From positions 1 through 64,000 of the forward strand of contig JACPGE010000095.1 in the NCBI GenBank assembly GCA_016182605.1: 64,000 bases of DNA, in the 5' to 3' direction. Origin of the DNA: Candidatus Hydrogenedentota bacterium (GTDB taxonomy: Bacteria; Hydrogenedentota; Hydrogenedentia; Hydrogenedentales; JAEUWI01). The notes beneath the pieces are model-generated. The model saw only the letters and a list, made by a program, of their open reading frames with translations, was not told the DNA's origin and did no database searches. Made by a program: the position numbers and the translations under genes. Of this stretch, positions 46,529 to 55,482 are shown piece by piece. How positions within the stretch are numbered: position 1 is the first letter of the stretch; each line of letters opens with the position of its first letter.

Positions 46529-47614
46529 TCATGTTTCCTTGCCGCTCACGGCATTCGAGGCCGCGTCAAGCGCCCGGACAAACGCCACCGCGGCTTCCGC
46601 AGTGCCCAATGTCTCCGCGGCGCCAATATAATTCTCCCGGGCCGCCTCGTGGCCGGGATTCAATCGCAACGCGCGCCGGAAATTCTCCAGCGCGTCCTCG
46701 TGCCGCCCCAGGGTCCATTGAATCACGCCCACGTCGTTGTAGTTCTGTTCCAGGGTGGGCGCCATCTCCATGGCCTCCTTCAGCGCCGCCAGCGCGCCTT
46801 TCACGTCGCCCCCTTCGATCAGCCGTTGCGCGCGCCGGTTCAACTCGAGCGATCGCTGTATCGCATCCGCCTTTTCATCTGGTGCGATCTGCCACTTCTC
46901 GCGGAAGCGCCGCTGGTTCTCCTGCAACAGGCCCTCCCACGCCTCGTTCACATAGCCCATGGCGAGAAAGGTGCGGCTGCCGTAATGAAACACGAAGGCG
47001 TCCCGCGCCACCACGAGCCGGTGGCCCGCCCGCTGCACGCGCATGCAATAGTCGTCGTCTTCGTAGTTCCCAATGCCGTACTGTCCGTCCAGATCCCCCA
47101 CGGCATCCGCCACCGTATCGCGGATTAACAGGCAGAACCCCACGAGCCGGTTCACCTCCAGGCGCTGCCCGGCATGCGCCTCCGCGCACTGCGCCGCGTA
47201 CGCGTGGATCTCATCGATGTGCTTGAAATCGAGTCCGGGAAGCAACTGCACGCCGGAGACGTAGTTGCTCATGGGGCCCACCGCGCCGATACCCGGATCT
47301 TCGTCGAGCGGGGCGATCAGCCCCTCCAGCCATCCCGGCGAAACGATGGTGTCGCTGTTCAAGAGCAGGGCATGGCCCTCACGGTGCGCCAGGCCCAGAT
47401 TCACCCCCGCGGCGAAGCCCAGGTTGCGTTCCGCGTGCACCACCACCGCGCCCGGCACCGAATCGAAATAGACCCCCACGCCATCGGTCGAGCCGTTGTC
47501 CACCAGCACCAGTTTATAGGGCGCCGTTGTGTACGCCAGAATGGACGATACACACTGCCGGCAATACTCCAACTGATTGAAGGCGGGGATAATGATGGTG
47601 GTGATGGTGCTCAT
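46529..47614 (-). CDS. family 2 glycosyltransferase with C-terminal TPR repeats
   Basis: A protein of 361 residues. The N-terminal GT-A domain has TIIIPAFNQLEYCRQCV, LVLVDNGSTDG and the DxD-like LLLNSDTIVSPGWLEGL. The C-terminal 80 residues contain TPR-like pairs (ALAALKEAMEMAPTLEQNYND; GRHEDALENFRRALRLNPGH). GT-TPR fusions often glycosylate proteins such as flagellin. The ATG at 47614 is chosen since the fold starts there; an upstream start at 47653 is possible. Immediately upstream (1 nt) of the GNAT gene. Confidence 0.88.
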   Translation of the reverse strand: MSTITTIIIPAFNQLEYCRQCVSSILAYTTAPYKLVLVDNGSTDGVGVYFDSVPGAVVVHAERNLGFAAGVNLGLAHREGHALLLNSDTIVSPGWLEGLIAPLDEDPGIGAVGPMSNYVSGVQLLPGLDFKHIDEIHAYAAQCAEAHAGQRLEVNRLVGFCLLIRDTVADAVGDLDGQYGIGNYEDDDYCMRVQRAGHRLVVARDAFVFHYGSRTFLAMGYVNEAWEGLLQENQRRFREKWQIAPDEKADAIQRSLELNRRAQRLIEGGDVKGALAALKEAMEMAPTLEQNYNDVGVIQWTLGRHEDALENFRRALRLNPGHEAARENYIGAAETLGTAEAAVAFVRALDAASNAVSGKET

Positions 47615-47751
47615 GGCGGGGAAAGTATGGCGTGAGAGGCACAAAGAGGGCAAGTCGAGTCCAGCGGCTCACGACGCACATACGGCATCGGGCGAAGCGT
47701 GCCTCCCTTTGCCGACTAACCCTCTGAAAACCCGTGACGGCGCAACGCCCC

Positions 47752-48696
47752 TCAGTTCAGTTTCTCGCCAATCTCGGGCCGGTTCCAGCGGGAGGGCCAG
47801 AGCCACATAAACGGATGGCTGGTGAAGGCAAACCGGATGGTGAGCACGCCTTCTCCGGTGGCGACGCGCACCTTGGGCCGTACTGCGATGACGGTGCCGG
47901 GCGGCTCACTCACGGGCGCCGCGCTATACGTCACGCTGGCAACGTAGACCAGATTGCCGCGAAAAAGAAAGCGCGGGAATGGCGACGGCGTAATGGCGCG
48001 CACGAGACGTTCCAGTTGTTCCGCGGGCTTTTCCCAATCGAGCCAGGCGTCGTCCACCGTGGGGCGCTTGTCGTAGGTGGCGGCCTCCGGGTCTTGCGGC
48101 GCGCCCGCGAGGCCCTCGGTCTCGATCCGATCCATCACCGCGGCCACGCGCTCGCCCGCACGGTCGCAGGACTTCTGGTAGATCGTAAAAATCGAGTCGC
48201 TGGCGGTGATGGGAAAGGCCGACTGATCGAGAATGCGACCGTCGTCAATCTGCGGCGTCATGACGTGAAACGTAACCCCCGATTCGGCCTCGCCCTGCAT
48301 CAGCACCGCGAAGAAGGGATTGGGACCGCGATGCCGGGGCAGCAGCGAGGAATGCATATTCACACACCCCACGCGCGGGATCTCGAGTAAGGGCGGTTTG
48401 AAGATGATGCCGAAACCGCCCACAAGAATGAGGTCCGGAGCGGCGGCTCGGATAGGCGTGAGATCCTGCTCGTTCATCTGGTCCAGCCAATAGATGGGCA
48501 GGCCATTCTTGACGGCCAATCCCCCCAGGCTCGACCGCCCCCCAATCCAGCGCCCCACACGCGGGTTCAGCCAGCGCCGGAACGCGCTCGCCTTGCGCCC
48601 GTCGAGAATCACGCCGATCACTTCATGCTGCGATTGCAACAGGGGTTTCAACAGGCTCACGCCGAGGCGTCCGGATCCCGTGACGAGTATACGCAT
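47752..48696 (-). CDS. formyltransferase, methionyl-tRNA formyltransferase-like
   Basis: A 314-residue protein. The N-terminal Rossmann-type domain has [12 protein letters not shown] and the catalytic block VNMHSSLLPRHRG, with Asn and His in place; IDDGRIL supplies the Asp. A C-terminal OB-like domain follows. The 10-formyl-THF chemistry is intact. It could be the cell's Fmt or a sugar-amine formyltransferase; a canonical SLLPRWRGAAP is not seen, so I leave the symbol blank. Its ATG overlaps the dtd stop (TGATG). Confidence 0.85.
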   Translation of the reverse strand: MRILVTGSGRLGVSLLKPLLQSQHEVIGVILDGRKASAFRRWLNPRVGRWIGGRSSLGGLAVKNGLPIYWLDQMNEQDLTPIRAAAPDLILVGGFGIIFKPPLLEIPRVGCVNMHSSLLPRHRGPNPFFAVLMQGEAESGVTFHVMTPQIDDGRILDQSAFPITASDSIFTIYQKSCDRAGERVAAVMDRIETEGLAGAPQDPEAATYDKRPTVDDAWLDWEKPAEQLERLVRAITPSPFPRFLFRGNLVYVASVTYSAAPVSEPPGTVIAVRPKVRVATGEGVLTIRFAFTSHPFMWLWPSRWNRPEIGEKLN

Positions 48697-49145
48697 CAGA
48701 AGGTCTTCTTCGAGTCGAGCAACAGCGTCACCGGACCGTCGTTCACCAGGTGCACGTCCATGTGCGCGCCAAACACGCCTGTGGCCACGGTAAAGCCCTG
48801 CTCCCGCCAATGGGCCGCCATCCCCTCGTACAGGGGAATGGCCTCTTCCGGGCGGGCCGCCTGCGTGAAGGAGGGACGGCGGCCCCGCCGGCAATCCCCC
48901 AGCAGCGTGAACTGCGACACGAGCAATAGACTGCCCTTCACGTCTTCCAGGGTGCGGTTGAACTTTCCATCATCGTCGTTGAAGATGCGCAAGTCGGTGA
49001 TCTTTCCAGCAAGATAAATCATCTCTTCGCGCGTGTCGCCGGCTTCCACCCCGAGCAGCACCAGCAATCCCGGTCCAATCTCCCCCACCACCGCGCCCTC
49101 CACCAGCACGCGGGATTCGCTGACCCGTTGTACCACAGCTCGCAC
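48696..49145 (-). CDS. dtd: D-aminoacyl-tRNA deacylase
   Basis: A 149-residue protein of standard length. SQFTL (about 86-90) and the trans-cis GP loop (NDGPVT, near 135) are the hallmark motifs of DTD, which hydrolyses D-aminoacyl-tRNA and Gly-tRNA-Ala. It is translationally coupled with the formyltransferase, so both may serve tRNA quality and charging. Confidence 0.96.
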   Translation of the reverse strand: MRAVVQRVSESRVLVEGAVVGEIGPGLLVLLGVEAGDTREEMIYLAGKITDLRIFNDDDGKFNRTLEDVKGSLLLVSQFTLLGDCRRGRRPSFTQAARPEEAIPLYEGMAAHWREQGFTVATGVFGAHMDVHLVNDGPVTLLLDSKKTF

Positions 49146-49217
49146 GCGACGATCTCCTGTTGAAATTCAAGACGGAGACGAGCAAGGTCAGCGAATCGCG
49201 ATGACGTCCATCTGAGG

Positions 49218-49269
49218 TTTCACATCCCCCTTAGTCCCCCTTCGAAGGGGGATAAAGGGGGATGTGAAA
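49218..49269. repeat. 52-nt near-perfect palindrome, REP-like
   Basis: The outer arms TTTCACATCCCCCTT/AAGGGGGATGTGAAA (15 nt each) and inner arms CCCCCTTC/GAAGGGGG are perfect, separated only by 3-nt AGT and ATA bulges. It lies upstream of both divergent genes (dtd and the M28-like gene), so it is not a transcription terminator for either. Similar C5T2-G5 palindromes recur in many bacterial genomes. Confidence 0.8.
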
Positions 49270-49442
49270 CTTCGCACGCCTTACCGGCACCGTAGGATCA
49301 AGTCTAGCAGCAGCACCCATGCGGGATAAAGCGGGCGCCGCGCTGGCGCACTCCGGCGCGGGCGTATATACTGAAAGCGACACGCCCGGACATCGCATGG
49401 CGGCGCCAGGGGGGTGCGGGCACAACTTCACACAACACGGTT

Positions 49443-50684
49443 ATGCGACTGGACATTCAGCAGATTAAAGACGACCTGATGTTCCTGGCTGGACGCCTGC
49501 TCCACCGGGGCGCCCAGACCGCGGATGAACGCGAAGCGGCGAAGTTCATCCAGCGGCGGCTGGAGCCGTATACCGTGACGGCGGGTCTGGAAGATTTCGA
49601 GACCCACGACAACTTCCCCTTCCTCTTCTCCTCCTACTATTCCGAGTTCTTCGTCGTGGCGCTTCTGGCGCATTGGGCGCCGCTTCTCGGATTGGTCTAT
49701 GGCCTCGTGATACTCGGCGCCTACCTCGCGGAGTTCACGGGCTACCGCGGGCTCTCGCGCTTTCTCCCCCAGTTCGAATCGCAGAACGTCGTCGCCAGGA
49801 CGGAAGCGTCCGCGCCACGCCACCTCTTCGTTGTCACGGCCTATTACGACAGCGGTTGCGCCAGCCCCCTCACCGATCCCCTCCTGCTGCCGCGCCTGCG
49901 CCTGCTGCACCACATCGTGCTGCTCGCCATTGTGCTGCTCCTGGCCACGTGCGTGCTGGATTCCATCGGCCAATTTCAGGAGGTGAGCTTCGCCCTTACC
50001 ATTTACGTGCGCTGGGCCACGGTGGTCTTTCTGCTCTTCGCAGCCTTCATGTTGTATTACCTTGCCTCCCAGGGCGAAGACATCCGCGGCGCCAACTCGA
50101 ACGCCTCCGGGGTCGCTGCCATGTTGCGTCTCGCGGAAAAGCTGCACAATCAGCCGCTGCACGACGCCGACGTGTGGTTCGTTGCGCCCGGCAGCCACGA
50201 AGCCTGGATGAGCGGCATGGCGGCCTTCCTCCGGCGTCACCGGCTGCCGCGGCGGCACACCTACATGCTCAACCTGGAAGGCGTGGGGGCGGGCCGGCTC
50301 AACTACACCACCGCAGAGGGCCTGCTGCAGCGCATGCCGTGCAGCCCGAAGATGGTGCAGGCGGCGCGCGCCGCCGTGCGGGATCAGCGCATCGTCCACA
50401 CCCGGCTGCACTCCATTCCCACCGGCGTGCACACCGCGCTCGCCCGGGGCTACAACGCCATCTCCATCATCGGGCTCGATCCGCGGGGCGTGCCGCCGCA
50501 CTGGAACCAGATCACGGATCGCATCACGGAAGTGGACGAGGAAAGTATCGCGCAGGCCGCCGACTTCGCGGAGGAGACCTTGCGCCAGTTGGAGAAGCAC
50601 CTCAAGCATGAAGGCGCGTCAACACCCTCATGGCGCAAGAACAAAGAAGCGCCGCCCATCTACGAAGACGACTTCACGGCCTGA
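49443..50684 (+). CDS. M28-like peptidase-fold membrane protein with altered metal site
   Basis: A 413-residue protein. It has the Zn-aminopeptidase order of motifs, but several ligands are changed. HLFVVTAYYDSG stands where H.D is expected (His to Tyr), GANSNASGVAAML where GANDNASG is expected (Asp to Ser), and GSHEAW where the Glu-Glu pair is expected. PPHWNQITDRI keeps the last His. Three to four hydrophobic helices are inserted (about 65-100 and 155-205), so it is membrane-bound. It may be a catalytically dead or repurposed relative. Confidence 0.75.
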   Translation: MRLDIQQIKDDLMFLAGRLLHRGAQTADEREAAKFIQRRLEPYTVTAGLEDFETHDNFPFLFSSYYSEFFVVALLAHWAPLLGLVYGLVILGAYLAEFTGYRGLSRFLPQFESQNVVARTEASAPRHLFVVTAYYDSGCASPLTDPLLLPRLRLLHHIVLLAIVLLLATCVLDSIGQFQEVSFALTIYVRWATVVFLLFAAFMLYYLASQGEDIRGANSNASGVAAMLRLAEKLHNQPLHDADVWFVAPGSHEAWMSGMAAFLRRHRLPRRHTYMLNLEGVGAGRLNYTTAEGLLQRMPCSPKMVQAARAAVRDQRIVHTRLHSIPTGVHTALARGYNAISIIGLDPRGVPPHWNQITDRITEVDEESIAQAADFAEETLRQLEKHLKHEGASTPSWRKNKEAPPIYEDDFTA

Positions 50685-50694
50685 TGCGCGCGGC

Positions 50695-51009
50695 CTACTC
50701 GAATTCCGGCTCCTGCTTCAGGCTGCGCTCGATGGCATCCACGATATCCCCCAGTTCATCCTCTTCCACGTCGCTGTACCAGATGTTGTCCGGAAAAACC
50801 ATGATGTTCGGGCCGCTCTCGCACCGATCCATGCATCCCGATCGGCTCACGCGCACATTGCGGCGCAGCCCCCGCCGCTCGATAAGCGACTTCAGCGTCG
50901 CGTGGAGGTCCTCACTCCCGCCACTCGCGCAGCAGACCCGGTCCCCCGGCTGACGCCGGTTGGTGCACACGAAGATGATCTTGTCGTAGGGTAAGTCGTT
51001 TTCTTCCAT
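50695..51009 (-). CDS. thioredoxin-like 2Fe-2S ferredoxin
   Basis: A protein of 104 residues. Four cluster ligands are visible: VCTNRR..., VCCASGG and SGCMDRCESGP, the CxnC...CxxxC pattern of Shethna/NuoE-like thioredoxin-fold ferredoxins. The ATG at 51009 has AGGA about 9 nt upstream. It carries electrons for an unknown partner; the flavin reductase 500 nt away is on the opposite strand. Confidence 0.85.
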   Translation of the reverse strand: MEENDLPYDKIIFVCTNRRQPGDRVCCASGGSEDLHATLKSLIERRGLRRNVRVSRSGCMDRCESGPNIMVFPDNIWYSDVEEDELGDIVDAIERSLKQEPEFE

Positions 51010-51090
51010 GATCCCGGGTCCTGTTGGCTGCACGTCGGTTCGGTGGGCATTATTTCACCTTGGGGCCGGGCGTATCCAGCGCCGTTTTAC

Positions 51091-51120
51091 TTGACATATC
51101 GCGATATTACGACATATACT
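51091..51120 (+). promoter_or_regulatory. arsR-type promoter with internal palindromic operator
   Basis: TTGACA (51091-51096), 18-nt spacer, TATACT (51115-51120). A perfect palindrome ATATCGCGATAT (51096-51107) sits between the boxes. The start codon is 7 nt after the -10 box, so the mRNA should be leaderless. Confidence 0.7.
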
Positions 51121-51126
51121 CTTCTC

Positions 51127-51429
51127 ATGGCAAGCAAAACCCTCAAGCTGTCCCCGCTCAACGCACTCGACGCAGCCGCGGAGTGCCTCAGAACCCTGTC
51201 GCATCCCCTGCGCTTGCGCATGGTGCAGATGCTGCTCCAGGAAGAATTCACCGTGGGAGAACTCGCGGAAGCCTGCGAGATACCCAGCCACATGGCTTCC
51301 GAGCATCTCGGAAAAATGAAAGACCGCGGGCTCCTCTCCGCCGAACGCCGCGGCCGCAACATTTACTATGGGATCGCCGAACCCGGCCTCGCCGGAATAG
51401 TGCAGTGCGTGGAGCGCCGCTTCGGCTAA
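51127..51429 (+). CDS. ArsR-family winged-helix regulator
   Basis: A 100-residue protein: TLSHPLRLRMVQMLLQEEFTVGELAE, then recognition helix EIPSHMASEHLGKMKDRGLL and wing ERRGRNIYYGI, as in ArsR/SmtB. The metal-binding ELCVCDL-type motif is absent (FTVGELAEACE has a single Cys), so it may sense redox or persulfide through Cys rather than metal. The ATG at 51127 follows a -10 box by 7 nt with no Shine-Dalgarno. The persulfide-type reductase starts about 100 nt downstream, same strand. Confidence 0.9.
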   Translation: MASKTLKLSPLNALDAAAECLRTLSHPLRLRMVQMLLQEEFTVGELAEACEIPSHMASEHLGKMKDRGLLSAERRGRNIYYGIAEPGLAGIVQCVERRFG

Positions 51430-51526
51430 GCCTGCCCGCGCCTTCAATGCGCCGGTAGCCCCAAAGAATCCAACAACCTTCGGCAGCCGCCCCTGGACAC
51501 GCCGGAAAACTCGGGAACCTCATACA

Positions 51527-53200
51527 ATGACTACACCAAACCGGACTATTGTCGTGATCGGTGGCGTGGCGGGGGGCGCGAGCGCCGCAGCCCGAGCCCG
51601 CCGCTGCAATGAAGCCGCAACGATCATCCTTTACGAGAAGGATGCCTACGTCTCCTTTGCAAACTGCGGGTTGCCCTATTATCTGGGGGGCGAGATCGCC
51701 GATCGCGCGAAGCTGCTGGTTTCGCCCGTGGAGCGCTTCAAGGATCGATTCAACATTGACGTCCACACCCGTCATGAAGTGCTCGCCATCGACCGTGGCG
51801 CGAAGACGGTCACCGTAGTCAACCGCATCAACGGCGAGACGCTTCAACAGCATTTCGACAAACTCATTCTGGCGCCCGGCGCCGCGCCCATCCGCCCCGA
51901 GTTGGAGGGCATCGATGCCGCCAATGTATTCACTCTGCGCAACCTCGAAGACACCGATGCAATCCAGGACTTCATGAAGGGTGCCGGGCCGGGGCGCGCC
52001 ATCGTCGTGGGCGCGGGTTTCATTGGCCTGGAAATGGCCGAGCAATTGCACCGGGTGGGCTGGTCCGTGGACCTCGTCGAACTGTCACCGCAGGTGCTGC
52101 CCCCGCTCGACCCCGAGATGGCGAAGCCGGTCCAGATCGCGCTGGAGCAAAAGGGTGTCCGCCTGCATCTGGGGAAGGGCCTGAAGTCGTTCATCCCCGG
52201 GCACGATCGCGTGCAAGGCATCGTGCTGGACGGCGGCGCCGCGATTGAGGGCGATCTCGTCCTGCTCGGCATGGGCGTGCGCCCCAGCACCCAACTGGCG
52301 GCCGCAGCGGGCCTGGAACTCGGCCCAATGGGTGGCATTTGCATCAATGAATTTCTCCAGACGAGCGACCCCGATATCTACGCCGTGGGCGATGCCGTGG
52401 AGTATACGCACACCGTGCTGGGCACGAAGATGCGCGTTCCACTGGCGGGCCCCGCGAACCGCGCCGGACGGCTCGCAGGAGAACATGCCGCGACCGGCCG
52501 CAGCGCATCCATGGCGCCGGTGGCGGGCACCGCGATTGTGCGGGTATTCCATCAGACGGCGGCCCTGACCGGGCTCAGCATCAAGGGGGCGGCGCGCGCA
52601 GGGCTCGAAGCGCGCAGCGTCACCATTGCCGCGGGCAATCACGCCGGCTACTATCCCGGCGCCAGCACCATTTTGCTCAAGCTTGTCTACGCTCCGGGAG
52701 ACGGCCGGATACTCGGGGCGCAGGCCGTGGGCGAAGCCGGTGTGGACAAACGCATCGACGTCATCGCAACGGCAATCCATTTCGGCGGCACCGTGCGCCA
52801 GTTGGCCGGCGTCGATCTCGCCTACGCGCCGCCCTTCGGCAGCGCGAAGGATCCCGTCCATATGGCAGCCTTCGCCGCCTGCAACGATCTGGACGATCTC
52901 TCCCCCCTGCTGCCCGCCGATGCCGATCTTACAGGCTTGCAGATTCTGGACGTGCGGATGGACGAAGAGGTCAAGCGCATGCGCCTTCCAGGGGCCATTG
53001 CCCTGCCCGTTGACGGGCTGCGGAAGCACCTGGACCAGCTCGATCCGGCCCGCCCCACCGTCGTGCTCTGCCACAGCGGCATGCGCGCCCACGTCGCCGC
53101 GCGCCTGCTCAAGCAATCCGGCTTCGAGGACGTTTCCGTGTTGAGCGGCGGCATGCTCATGCGCCGCTACGCCGTGCCCGAAAGCGTCATCCCGGGGTGA
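51527..53200 (+). CDS. CoA-disulfide/persulfide reductase: FAD oxidoreductase with C-terminal rhodanese domain
   Basis: A 557-residue flavoprotein. VVIGGVAGGASAAARAR binds FAD, Cys47 in SFANCGLPYYLGG is the single redox Cys of CoA-disulfide reductases, and AIVVGAGFIGLEMAEQL binds NAD(P)H. The C-terminal rhodanese domain (about 460-555) has its active Cys515 in LCHSGMRAHVAARLL. The domain set matches CoADR-RHD/Npsr enzymes that reduce persulfides, polysulfide or CoA disulfide. With the ArsR-type gene upstream it probably forms a sulfide or thiol-stress unit. Confidence 0.93.
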   Translation: MTTPNRTIVVIGGVAGGASAAARARRCNEAATIILYEKDAYVSFANCGLPYYLGGEIADRAKLLVSPVERFKDRFNIDVHTRHEVLAIDRGAKTVTVVNRINGETLQQHFDKLILAPGAAPIRPELEGIDAANVFTLRNLEDTDAIQDFMKGAGPGRAIVVGAGFIGLEMAEQLHRVGWSVDLVELSPQVLPPLDPEMAKPVQIALEQKGVRLHLGKGLKSFIPGHDRVQGIVLDGGAAIEGDLVLLGMGVRPSTQLAAAAGLELGPMGGICINEFLQTSDPDIYAVGDAVEYTHTVLGTKMRVPLAGPANRAGRLAGEHAATGRSASMAPVAGTAIVRVFHQTAALTGLSIKGAARAGLEARSVTIAAGNHAGYYPGASTILLKLVYAPGDGRILGAQAVGEAGVDKRIDVIATAIHFGGTVRQLAGVDLAYAPPFGSAKDPVHMAAFAACNDLDDLSPLLPADADLTGLQILDVRMDEEVKRMRLPGAIALPVDGLRKHLDQLDPARPTVVLCHSGMRAHVAARLLKQSGFEDVSVLSGGMLMRRYAVPESVIPG

Positions 53201-53327
53201 ATACCGACAGGCAAAAAAACGGCGCGCCATGGGGCAATTTCGCACGCCGGCATTGAATCGGCGGCGCGGCAGTGTTACGATTTGCCGGTTGTAACACTGC
53301 GTTTTGCAGGAGGAGGACCGACCATCC

Positions 53328-54713
53328 ATGAAGCTGAACCCCAGCATCTTTCGTGAATATGACATCCGCGGCGTCGCCGGAACCGACCTGGACGCAGACA
53401 GCATGGAGCTGCTCGGCCAGGCCTATACCGCCTATCTGCGCGGCAAGAAAACCCACAACACCGTGGTCGTCGGCCGCGACGGACGCCTCACCGGCAAGTC
53501 CTTCATGCGCGCCGTCATCGACGGTGTGGCCGCGGGCGGCGTCAACGTGATCGACATCGGCGAAGTGCCGAGCCCCGTGCTCTACTTCGCCCTCAACACC
53601 CTCAAGGTCGATGGCGGACTCATGCTCACCGCCAGCCACAATCCCAAAGAGTACAACGGGCTCAAGGTGGGTATCGGCAAATCGACCATTTATGGCGACG
53701 AGATCCAGAAGCTGCGCCTCATCGCGGAAAAGGGTGATTTCCCCGTGGCGAAGAAGCCCGTGACCATCACCAAGATGGATCTCGTGCCGAAATACATCAA
53801 ACGCATCCTCAACGGCATCCATCTCAAGCGCAAACTCAAGATCGTCGTCGATGCCGGCAATGGCGTCGGCGGACGCGTCGCCGTGCCCCTCTACGAAGCC
53901 CTCGGCTGTGAAGTCATCCCCCTCTTCTGCGAGGTGGACGGCAATTTCCCGAACCACCACCCCGATCCCACGGTGGAAAAAAATCTCACCCACCTGCGCG
54001 CCGCCGTGAAAAAGCACAAGGCAGACCTCGGCATCGGCTTTGACGGCGATGTGGATCGCCTCGGCGGTGTCGATGAAAAAGGCAATATGCTCACGGGCGA
54101 TCGGCTCGTGGCGCTGCTCGCACGCCCGATTCTCCTGGACAAACCCGGCTCCACCATCATCGGCGAAGTGAAGTGCTCGCGCACCATGTACGCAGACATC
54201 GAGAAGCACGGCGGCAAGGCCATCATGTGGCGCACCGGCCACTCGCACCTGAAGGCCGCCATGAAACAGTTCCACGCGGAACTCGCCGGGGAAATGAGCG
54301 GACACATCTTCTTCAAGCACCGCTGGTATGGCTTCGACGACGCCATCTACAGCGGCGCGCGCCTGCTCGAACTCGTGGCCAATGGACGCAAGCCCCTGAG
54401 CGCCCACATGGACACCATCCCCACCAAACCGATCACACCCGAAATTCAGATCAACTGCCCCGACGAGAAGAAGTTCGGCCTGGTGAAAGAAGCCACCCGC
54501 TACTTCGAGAAGGAACTGGGACTGAAGGTCGTCACCATCGACGGCGTGCGCATCGAATTCAACGATGGCTGGGGCCTGCTCCGCGCCTCGAACACCTCCC
54601 CAAAACTCGTGCTGCGTGTGGAGGCCGACACCCCCAAGCGCATGCGCGAAATCCAGAAGATGCTCGAGGACAAGGTCGCCAGCCTCAATAATTTCAGTCC
54701 ACTTTCAAGATGA
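53328..54713 (+). CDS. phosphomannomutase/phosphoglucomutase
   Basis: A 461-residue alpha-D-phosphohexomutase. The phosphoserine loop is LTASHNPKEYNG (Ser103), the Mg2+ loop GIGFDGDVDRLGG, the sugar-binding loop GEMSGH, and the phosphate-binding region RASNTSPKLVLR. It interconverts hexose 1- and 6-phosphates for nucleotide-sugar synthesis and serves the surface-glycan genes. AGGAGGAGG lies about 10 nt before the ATG at 53328. Confidence 0.95.
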   Translation: MKLNPSIFREYDIRGVAGTDLDADSMELLGQAYTAYLRGKKTHNTVVVGRDGRLTGKSFMRAVIDGVAAGGVNVIDIGEVPSPVLYFALNTLKVDGGLMLTASHNPKEYNGLKVGIGKSTIYGDEIQKLRLIAEKGDFPVAKKPVTITKMDLVPKYIKRILNGIHLKRKLKIVVDAGNGVGGRVAVPLYEALGCEVIPLFCEVDGNFPNHHPDPTVEKNLTHLRAAVKKHKADLGIGFDGDVDRLGGVDEKGNMLTGDRLVALLARPILLDKPGSTIIGEVKCSRTMYADIEKHGGKAIMWRTGHSHLKAAMKQFHAELAGEMSGHIFFKHRWYGFDDAIYSGARLLELVANGRKPLSAHMDTIPTKPITPEIQINCPDEKKFGLVKEATRYFEKELGLKVVTIDGVRIEFNDGWGLLRASNTSPKLVLRVEADTPKRMREIQKMLEDKVASLNNFSPLSR

Positions 54714-54765
54714 GACTAACGATGTTATATTGTGTTCATGGCAAGACCAAAACAAATCGACCCAG

Positions 54766-54885
54766 AGCTGGCGTTCACTGGACAGGCTAAATCACGGGCT
54801 GTCTGGCGATAGCATGTTGTGGCCATTGTGGCTCTAAGAAGAAGTTACGGAACAAACGCGTGGATCCCGTGATTTATCCGGGTTA
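54766..54885. repeat. dispersed inverted-repeat element, copy B
   Basis: A 120-nt relative of the element at 44160, with the same ends (AAATCACGGG at left, CCCGTGATTT at right) and the same internal AAGAAGAAGTTACGG block; the middle differs by a small length change. It lies between the phosphohexomutase and the efflux operon. Confidence 0.7.
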
Positions 54886-54915
54886 AGGACGCAGGGCGGG
54901 CTGGGCAGATATGGG

Positions 54916-54944
54916 TTGCTATTTTCGGCGTGCAGGTGTAAGAT
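54916..54944 (+). promoter_or_regulatory. candidate promoter of the metal-efflux operon
   Basis: TTGCTA (54916-54921), 17-nt spacer, TAAGAT (54939-54944), about 28 nt before the first reading frame of the operon. The same TAAGAT -10 hexamer is used by padR. Confidence 0.4.
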
Positions 54945-54971
54945 CCCGTTCATACTGGGTATGTGCACCTT

Positions 54972-55376
54972 ATGATAATGTCTAATCAACTGCTTCGTTT
55001 GCTCCTGATCCCCGTGCTGTTAATCAGCGCGGGCTTCAGCATGCGTTGCGAATGCACCGGCCACAGCACCCCGCAGACCCGGTTTGTGGGCGTTCATTGT
55101 TGTGACGATGAAGGCAGCCCGGTCTCCGCGCCCGCGGAGAGCATCGGGAACGCGCCACACGGTTGTGTGGATGCGCCTTTTGTGGTGGCCAAGGCCAATC
55201 TTTCCCGCATGGGGCATTATGGGCCGGAAACGCCGCTGCCTGCGAAGGCCATTGTGGCCGGCACGCATCTGGCGGGCAGCGATGGGCTGCTCAACCGGGC
55301 GGTGAGTGCGCCCCGCCATGCCAGTGCCACGGCACTGGACCTTCCCGCCGAACGTTGCGATTTGCTGCAACGCTGA
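54972..55376 (+). CDS. small secreted Cys/His-containing protein preceding the efflux operon
   Basis: A protein of about 134 residues. A hydrophobic N-terminus (LLRLLLIPVLLISAGFS) acts as a signal peptide, followed by RCECTGH, VHCCDDEG and HGCVD. These Cys/His groups could bind metal in the periplasm, fitting its place about 100 nt before the TolC-like gene. No named family is recognised. GTG (54963) and ATG (54978) are alternative starts. Confidence 0.6.
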   Translation: MIMSNQLLRLLLIPVLLISAGFSMRCECTGHSTPQTRFVGVHCCDDEGSPVSAPAESIGNAPHGCVDAPFVVAKANLSRMGHYGPETPLPAKAIVAGTHLAGSDGLLNRAVSAPRHASATALDLPAERCDLLQR

Positions 55377-55482
55377 TTCTCCTTTCCATGATCGACTGAT
55401 TCTTCCCCACCCTTGCCCGTTACTGCTGTAACTTTACGCGGCGCGGCCAGGGTTCATCAGCGACCCAAGGAGCATCCTGGAC

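Noticed and set aside
49218-49269. Palindrome as a bidirectional terminator
   Set aside because: Both neighbouring genes are transcribed away from it, so neither would use it as a terminator.
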